From: an uncultured Paracoccus sp.
Lineage (GTDB): Bacteria; Pseudomonadota; Alphaproteobacteria; Rhodobacterales; Rhodobacteraceae
Assembly (NCBI GenBank): GCA_937859005.1
Contig: CALLYR010000408.1
Location: 1 to 9,843, forward strand
Length of the DNA stretch: 9,843 nucleotides
Direction: 5' to 3'
Both the position numbers and the translations under genes were made by a program. Under the pieces are notes generated by a model, which was given only the letters and a program-made list of their open reading frames with translations, was not told the DNA's origin and did no database searches. Shown one piece after another: positions 5,997-9,843 of this stretch; the stretch's first letter is position 1; every line of letters starts with the position of its first letter.

Positions 5997-7084
5997 GTCG
6001 CCCTCGGGTCAAGAAAGCGATACAGCACGTCGCTCAGCACGTTCAGCCCGATGAAGCAGACGCCCACGATGATCGTGCCGCCAAGGACGGCGTTCATGTC
6101 GCCAGCCAGCAGCGCCTTGGTGATATAGCTGCCGATGCCGGGCCAGCTGAAGATGATCTCGGTCAGGACCGACCCTTCCAGCAGGCCGCCGAAGCTGAGC
6201 GCGATCACCGTGGTCAGCGGCACCGCGATGTTGCGGAACGCGTGCCCCCAGACGACGCGCCGTTCGGATAGGCCCTTGACGCGGGCGGTGGTGATGTATT
6301 CGGCGGACAGCTGTTCCAGCATGAAGCTGCGGGTCATGCGGCTGATATAGGCGAGGCTGAAATAGCCCAGCAGCGCGGCGGGCAGGATGATGTGGGAAAA
6401 CGCGTCGCGGAACGCGCCCCAGTCGCCCGCGACCAGGCTGTCGATCAGCAGCATCCCCGTGACCGTCGGCACCATCCCGTCATAAAGGATGTCCTGCCGC
6501 CCCGGCCCGCCGACCCAGTTCAGCTTGCCATAGAAGACCAGCAGCCCCATCAGCCCCAGCCAGAAGATCGGCATCGAATAGCCGACCAGTGCCGCAACCC
6601 GCGCGATCTGGTCGATCCAGCCGCCCCGGCGCGCGGCCGCGACCACGCCCAGCGGCACGCCCACCAGCACCCCGATCAGCGTGCCCAGCGTCGCCAGCTC
6701 CAGCGTCGCGGGGAACACCCGCCGCAGATCCTCGACCACCGGATGGCCGGTGGAAATGGACCGCCCGAAGTTTCCGCGCAGCACGTCCCCGATATAGGTC
6801 ACGAACTGAACGATGATCGGCTGGTCCAGCCCCATCGCCTGCCGCGCGGCTTCGTATTGTTCGGGCGTCGCGCGTTCGCCCACGACCTTCAGCACCGGGT
6901 CGATCGGCATGACGCGGCCGATGACGAAGGTCACCAGCAGCAGCCCCAGCAGCGTCAGCGCCAGCGACAGAAGCACGCCGCCGAACGCCTTTGCCCGCCG
7001 CCGCGTCGCGGCCAGCCGGGCGCCGCCGGGCGGGTCCGAAGGGGGCGGCGGCGCCTGCCCCCCCGAGGTGTCGGTGACGGCCAC
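5993..7084 (-). CDS. ABC importer permease (OppB/DppB-like), GTG start
   Basis: This is the partner permease, 363 residues in the inner membrane. The first helix is around residues 37-55 (GVLLSLALTLLGLLLVTFVI), followed by the MPIDP periplasmic motif and a DQPIIVQFVTYIGDVLRGNFGRS segment typical of DppB, then further helices and the coupling loop EYITTARVKGLSERRVV. It ends NVLSDVLYRFLDPRAT. No ATG exists before the first helix, so I take the GTG at 7084, four bases after the binding-protein stop, with AAGGGG ten to fifteen bases upstream. The resulting N-terminal tail of about 35 residues is proline- and glycine-rich (APPPPSDPPGG), longer than in typical DppB. A different non-ATG start cannot be excluded. 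Confidence 0.9.
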   Translation of the reverse strand: MAVTDTSGGQAPPPPSDPPGGARLAATRRRAKAFGGVLLSLALTLLGLLLVTFVIGRVMPIDPVLKVVGERATPEQYEAARQAMGLDQPIIVQFVTYIGDVLRGNFGRSISTGHPVVEDLRRVFPATLELATLGTLIGVLVGVPLGVVAAARRGGWIDQIARVAALVGYSMPIFWLGLMGLLVFYGKLNWVGGPGRQDILYDGMVPTVTGMLLIDSLVAGDWGAFRDAFSHIILPAALLGYFSLAYISRMTRSFMLEQLSAEYITTARVKGLSERRVVWGHAFRNIAVPLTTVIALSFGGLLEGSVLTEIIFSWPGIGSYITKALLAGDMNAVLGGTIIVGVCFIGLNVLSDVLYRFLDPRAT

Positions 7085-7088
7085 GGGC

Positions 7089-8690
7089 CTACTGCCCCTT
7101 GGTGACCTGGTGATACATGACCGAGGTGACGGCGCCGCCGCCCGACCAGCCCTCGATCCCCTTCTGCATCGCGACCTGCTCGACCCGCTGGAACAGCGGC
7201 AGGATCGGGGCGGATTTGTGGTATTCGGCCTGGATGTCCAGATACATCTGGGCGCGCTTGTCGGTGTCGGATTCCAGCGTCGCGGCCGCGACCTTGTCCT
7301 GAATGTCCTGCGGGACGGCATAGCTGTTGCGCCAGGCCAGCGTCGATCCCTTGCCCTCGTTGTCGGGGTTCCAGGCGAAGGTGCCTGCGTTGGTCTGCGG
7401 GTCGGAATAATCCGGGCCCCACTCGCCCAGGAAGATCGGCACCTCGCGCGCGCGATAGGCGTCCAGCACCTGCGCGCCGGTCATCTGCTCGATGTTCAGC
7501 GTCAGCCCCGCCTGCGCCATCGACGCCTGCAGGGTCTGGGCCACGTCCAGATATTCGCGGATGTCGCGGACCTTGGTGGTGACGCTGCTGCCGGTCAGCC
7601 CGGCGTCCGCGATGATCTTCTTCGCGGCCTCGATATCATAGGTCCAGCCGTTGTCCTGCGAGGCGCCCAGATAGCCTTCCGGCAGGAAGTTCTGGTGGAT
7701 CCTCCACTGCCCTTTCAGAAAGCTGTTGGCCATGCCCTCGAAATCGACGAGGTGGCGCATGGCCTCGATGACCTCGGGCTTCGACAGCAGCGGGTCCTTC
7801 TGGCTGAGACCCATATAGAGGATGCGCCCGCGCGGCTCGTCCAGGACCTTCAGCGTATCCTTGCCCGCGATCCCCTGGATGTCGCTGGGGGTCAGGTTGC
7901 GGGCCACGTCGATGTCGCCCTGTTCAAGTTGCAGCCGCTGGGCGCTGGATTCGGCGACGTTCTTGACGATCACCCGCTTGAGCCTGGGCGCCCCGCCCCA
8001 GTAATCGTCGAAGGCCACGAACTGGACCGCCTCGTTCGGCTTCCATGTGCCCAGCTTGTAGGGGCCGGAGCCCGCGTCGTTGGTGGTCAGCCAGGTATTG
8101 CCGAGGTCGTCGCCCTCGACGTGTTGCATCACCAGTTCCTTGTCCACGACGGACGCCACATTCGCCGTCAGGCAGTTCAGCACGAAGGACTGGGCGTAGG
8201 GCTTGTCCAGCGTGATCGACAGCCGGTTGCCGTCGGCCTTGATCTTGTCCTCGACATTGTCGGGGGTCAGACCGAACTGGGTCAGGATGAAGGCAGGCGA
8301 CTTGTCCAGCTTGACCGCGCGCTGCAGCGACCAGGCCGCGTCCTCGGCCCGGACGGGGTTGCCGGAATGGAACTTCACGCCCTCGCGCAGGGTGAAGGTG
8401 ATGGTCAGGCCGTCCCCGCTGACCTCCCACTTCTCGGCCAGGCTGGGCTGGAATCCGGCTTCAAGGTTCAGGGGGTCGAAATCGACCAGCCGGTTGTAAA
8501 GGTTCTGGTCCACGTCGTTGCCCGAGAACTCGAAGCTCTGCGCCGGGTCCAGGCTGATGATGTCGTCGATCTGCGCCGCCACGACCAGCACGTCGGCGGG
8601 GGTTTCTGCCCAGGCGGCGCTCAGCCCGGCGGGCGCCAGCGCGAGGGCTGACGCCAGCAGGATCGCGCGGGCGCTGAAAGGACGGGTCAT
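7089..8690 (-). CDS. ABC importer periplasmic substrate-binding protein, family 5
   Basis: This is the extracytoplasmic solute receptor of the importer, 533 residues, a normal length for family 5 (DppA/OppA/NikA) proteins. Residues 1-28 are a Sec signal peptide: Arg near the N-terminus, hydrophobic core (ILLASALALAPAG) and probable cleavage at AWA|E. The mature part has family landmarks: LDPAQSFEFSGNDV near the start, PSLAEKWEVSGDGLTITFTL, REGVKFHSGNPVRAEDA, GSGPYKL, and GEWGPDYSDPQTN late in the protein. The ATG at 8690 has GGGAG seven bases upstream; the longer frame to 8768 would precede the signal peptide with unrelated residues and is rejected. It is first in the operon. The context (putR/putA) makes peptides or proline-containing compounds attractive, but the ligand is not readable from sequence. 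Confidence 0.93.
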   Translation of the reverse strand: MTRPFSARAILLASALALAPAGLSAAWAETPADVLVVAAQIDDIISLDPAQSFEFSGNDVDQNLYNRLVDFDPLNLEAGFQPSLAEKWEVSGDGLTITFTLREGVKFHSGNPVRAEDAAWSLQRAVKLDKSPAFILTQFGLTPDNVEDKIKADGNRLSITLDKPYAQSFVLNCLTANVASVVDKELVMQHVEGDDLGNTWLTTNDAGSGPYKLGTWKPNEAVQFVAFDDYWGGAPRLKRVIVKNVAESSAQRLQLEQGDIDVARNLTPSDIQGIAGKDTLKVLDEPRGRILYMGLSQKDPLLSKPEVIEAMRHLVDFEGMANSFLKGQWRIHQNFLPEGYLGASQDNGWTYDIEAAKKIIADAGLTGSSVTTKVRDIREYLDVAQTLQASMAQAGLTLNIEQMTGAQVLDAYRAREVPIFLGEWGPDYSDPQTNAGTFAWNPDNEGKGSTLAWRNSYAVPQDIQDKVAAATLESDTDKRAQMYLDIQAEYHKSAPILPLFQRVEQVAMQKGIEGWSGGGAVTSVMYHQVTKGQ

Positions 8691-8710
8691 GGCTATCTCC
8701 CTGATTATGC

Positions 8711-8744
8711 GCCCCGTCGTCCGCGGGGCTGACAACAGGGTTGT
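8711..8744 (-). promoter_or_regulatory. Hairpin plus palindrome upstream of the importer operon
   Basis: GCCCCG (8711-8716) and CGGGGC (8724-8729) form a perfect 6-bp stem with a 7-nt loop, 21 bases before the binding-protein ATG. ACAAC (8732-8736), AGG and GTTGT (8740-8744) form a perfect 13-bp palindrome next to it. The palindrome may be an operator and the hairpin a leader structure. No convincing promoter could be assigned in this 111-bp gap. Confidence 0.35.
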
Positions 8745-8780
8745 GCGACGAACAGGGGAACCGCGCAAGAAACTCGTGAT

Positions 8781-8800
8781 CCGGCGCGGCGTTCTGCCGG
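8781..8800 (-). terminator. Weak candidate hairpin after putR
   Basis: CCGGC and GCCGG form a 5-bp stem with a 10-nt loop, beginning one base past the regulator stop codon. The bases after it on the minus strand (ATCACGAGTTTCTTG) have no T-run, so intrinsic termination would be inefficient and read-through into the importer operon is possible. Confidence 0.2.
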
Positions 8801-8801
8801 G

Positions 8802-9308
8802 TCACTCGGGCAGAATGACCGTGGCCGCATCCTTGACCGCCTCCATCGCGACATAGGTGGATGTCGCGGCCACATGCGGCAGGGTGCTGATCCGTTCGGC
8901 CATGACGCGGCGGTATTCGCCGATGTCGGTGGTGCGCACCTTCAGCAGGTAATCGAAGCCGCCCGCGATCATGTGGCATTCCTCGATTTCAGGCACCGCC
9001 ATGACGGCGCGGTTGAAGGCCCGCAGCGCCGGTTCGCGGGTATCGGTCAGGCGCAGCTCGACGAAAGCGACATGCGCGAGGTTCATCCGCAGCGGCGACA
9101 GGACAGCGCGATAGCCCTGGATCACGCCCGCCGCCTCCAGCCGCCGCATCCGCGCCTGCACGGGCGTCTTGGACAGGCCCACGCGTGCGGCCAGATCGGT
9201 CACGCTGATCCGCCCGTCGGCGGATAAGACGGACAGGATCGCGCGGTCGATCCGGTCTAGTTCAATTGGCGCGTCGGAAGGCCCCTGTTTGGTCGAATTG
9301 CCTTTCAT
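8802..9308 (-). CDS. putR: Lrp/AsnC-family regulator, probable PutR
   Basis: This 168-residue cytoplasmic regulator has an N-terminal helix-turn-helix at about 35-57 (SVTDLAARVGLSKTPVQARMRRLE) preceded by the typical LDRIDRAILSVLSADGR. A RAM/AsnC ligand-binding domain follows from about 70 (AHVAFVELRLTD...VPEIEECHMIAGGFDYLLKVRT). In Agrobacterium and Rhodobacter the Lrp-type PutR binds proline and activates a divergently transcribed putA; the same head-to-head layout with putA is seen here, 83 bp apart, which is the main reason for the name. The ATG at 9308 has an AGGA about four bases upstream, slightly close. The transporter operon follows in the same direction after 111 bp, so it may be co-transcribed or regulated by the same protein. 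Other Lrp-type roles remain possible. Confidence 0.85.
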   Translation of the reverse strand: MKGNSTKQGPSDAPIELDRIDRAILSVLSADGRISVTDLAARVGLSKTPVQARMRRLEAAGVIQGYRAVLSPLRMNLAHVAFVELRLTDTREPALRAFNRAVMAVPEIEECHMIAGGFDYLLKVRTTDIGEYRRVMAERISTLPHVAATSTYVAMEAVKDAATVILPE

Positions 9309-9391
9309 TTTCCTGTCTTTGGTCGGAACGCATTCAAGGGGCGGCGTATCATGGCCCGATCGCCCCGGCCACCGGCCTTCTGGACATACCC
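9309..9391. promoter_or_regulatory. Shared putR/putA divergent control region
   Basis: These 83 bp separate two divergent starts and must hold both promoters. On the plus strand TATCAT (9347-9352) matches 5/6 of TATAAT, 39 bases before the putA ATG. The sequence 17 bases upstream (CGGAAC) is a poor -35, as expected for an activator-dependent promoter. I see no long palindrome typical of Lrp sites that I can assign with confidence. Confidence 0.5.
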
Positions 9392-9843
9392 ATGACCTAT
9401 ACGCCCGACCTTGCCGCCATCGACCGCGCCACCCTTGCCCCCGAAGGGCCGCTGCTGCGCGATCTGGCCGCGGCCGCGAACCTTTCGCCCGACGACCGCG
9501 CCCGCATCGCGGCGTCTGGCGCCGATCTGGTGCGCCGCATCCGCGCCGACCTGCATCCCGGCCTGATGGAGGTGTTCCTGGCCGAATACGGCCTGTCCAC
9601 CGACGAGGGGCTGGCGCTGATGACGCTGGCCGAGGCGCTGCTGCGGGTGCCCGACGCGGAAACCTCGGACGCGCTGATCGAGGACAAGATCGCCCCCGCC
9701 GACTGGAAAAGCCACCGCGGCCGGTCGCGCTCCACTATGGTCAACCTGTCCACCCGCGGGCTGATGCTGACCGGGGGTGTGCTGGACCGCCGCCACGCGG
9801 GCCTGATCCGGGGCGCGGTCCGCCGTCTGGGCCAGCCGGTGAA
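9392..9843 (+). CDS. putA: PutA, proline dehydrogenase/GSA dehydrogenase, 5' part
   Basis: PutA oxidises proline to glutamate in two steps, with an FAD-dependent proline dehydrogenase and an NAD-dependent glutamate-semialdehyde dehydrogenase, usually membrane-associated in use. Only the first 150 codons are present and the frame stays open to the window end, so both catalytic domains lie outside. The segment EYGLSTDEGLALMTLAEALL at about 66-85, followed by DKIAPADW, is the arm/alpha region that precedes the dehydrogenase barrel. The protein begins directly with this region (MTYTPDLAAIDRATLAPEGP): there is no ribbon-helix-helix domain as in E. coli PutA, consistent with regulation by a separate PutR. 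The ATG at 9392 has only a weak GGA upstream. The divergent Lrp regulator supports the call. Confidence 0.9.
   Translation, partial: MTYTPDLAAIDRATLAPEGPLLRDLAAAANLSPDDRARIAASGADLVRRIRADLHPGLMEVFLAEYGLSTDEGLALMTLAEALLRVPDAETSDALIEDKIAPADWKSHRGRSRSTMVNLSTRGLMLTGGVLDRRHAGLIRGAVRRLGQPV

Noticed and set aside
6813..8651. Very long plus-strand open frame (612 codons) opposite the permease B and binding-protein genes
   Set aside because: It is antisense to two clear family members with a signal peptide, membrane helices and ribosome sites. Long antisense frames are common at this GC content, and the product shows no recognisable domain.
8704..8735. TTGTCA and CATAAT as a promoter of the importer operon
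   Set aside because: The hexamers are 20 bases apart, outside the normal 16-18, and the start would leave no room for the ribosome site before the ATG at 8690.
1..9843. tRNA/rRNA genes, CRISPR array, insertion sequences, phage or toxin-antitoxin modules, defence systems
   Set aside because: None seen on either strand. The window is almost fully occupied by ordinary metabolic, transport and regulatory genes with uniform base and codon use.

Overview
The window is a high-GC, densely coding stretch of an alphaproteobacterial chromosome. The codon style (nearly all third positions G or C), a YbjN-family gene in front of proC, and an Lrp-type PutR divergent from a putA without a ribbon-helix-helix domain all fit Rhodobacteraceae, plausibly Paracoccus or a near relative. 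The taxonomic call is inference from gene content and remembered gene order.

Layout, low to high coordinates. (a) 1-1441, minus strand: a YbjN-domain gene, proC (pyrroline-5-carboxylate reductase, last step of proline synthesis) and the first 23 codons of a translationally coupled gene cut by the window edge. (b) 1442-1720: a 279-bp non-coding region rich in inverted repeats. (c) 1721-3408: a divergent pair, a class I SAM-dependent methyltransferase (minus) and an HxlR-family regulator with an extra C-terminal domain (plus), sharing a 128-bp region. (d) 3462-8690, minus strand: a complete peptide/nickel-type (Opp/Dpp/Nik-like) ABC importer in the order binding protein, permease B, permease C, ATPase D, ATPase F. 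The genes overlap or nearly abut, so this is clearly one operon. (e) 8802-9308 minus: an Lrp/AsnC regulator, most likely PutR. (f) 9392-9843 plus: the 5' end of putA (proline dehydrogenase / glutamate-semialdehyde dehydrogenase), running off the window.

Functionally the region links proline and peptides: PutR probably activates putA in response to proline, the importer next to it could supply peptides (a source of proline), and proC lies about 8.5 kb away. The ligand of the importer cannot be read from sequence. The methyltransferase substrate and YbjN role are unknown.

I see no tRNA, rRNA, CRISPR array, insertion sequence, phage gene or toxin-antitoxin pair, and no clearly novel system. The points most worth checking are the alternative-pairing repeat cluster at 1627-1700, the palindrome between the methyltransferase and HxlR genes, and the unidentified gene at the left edge.
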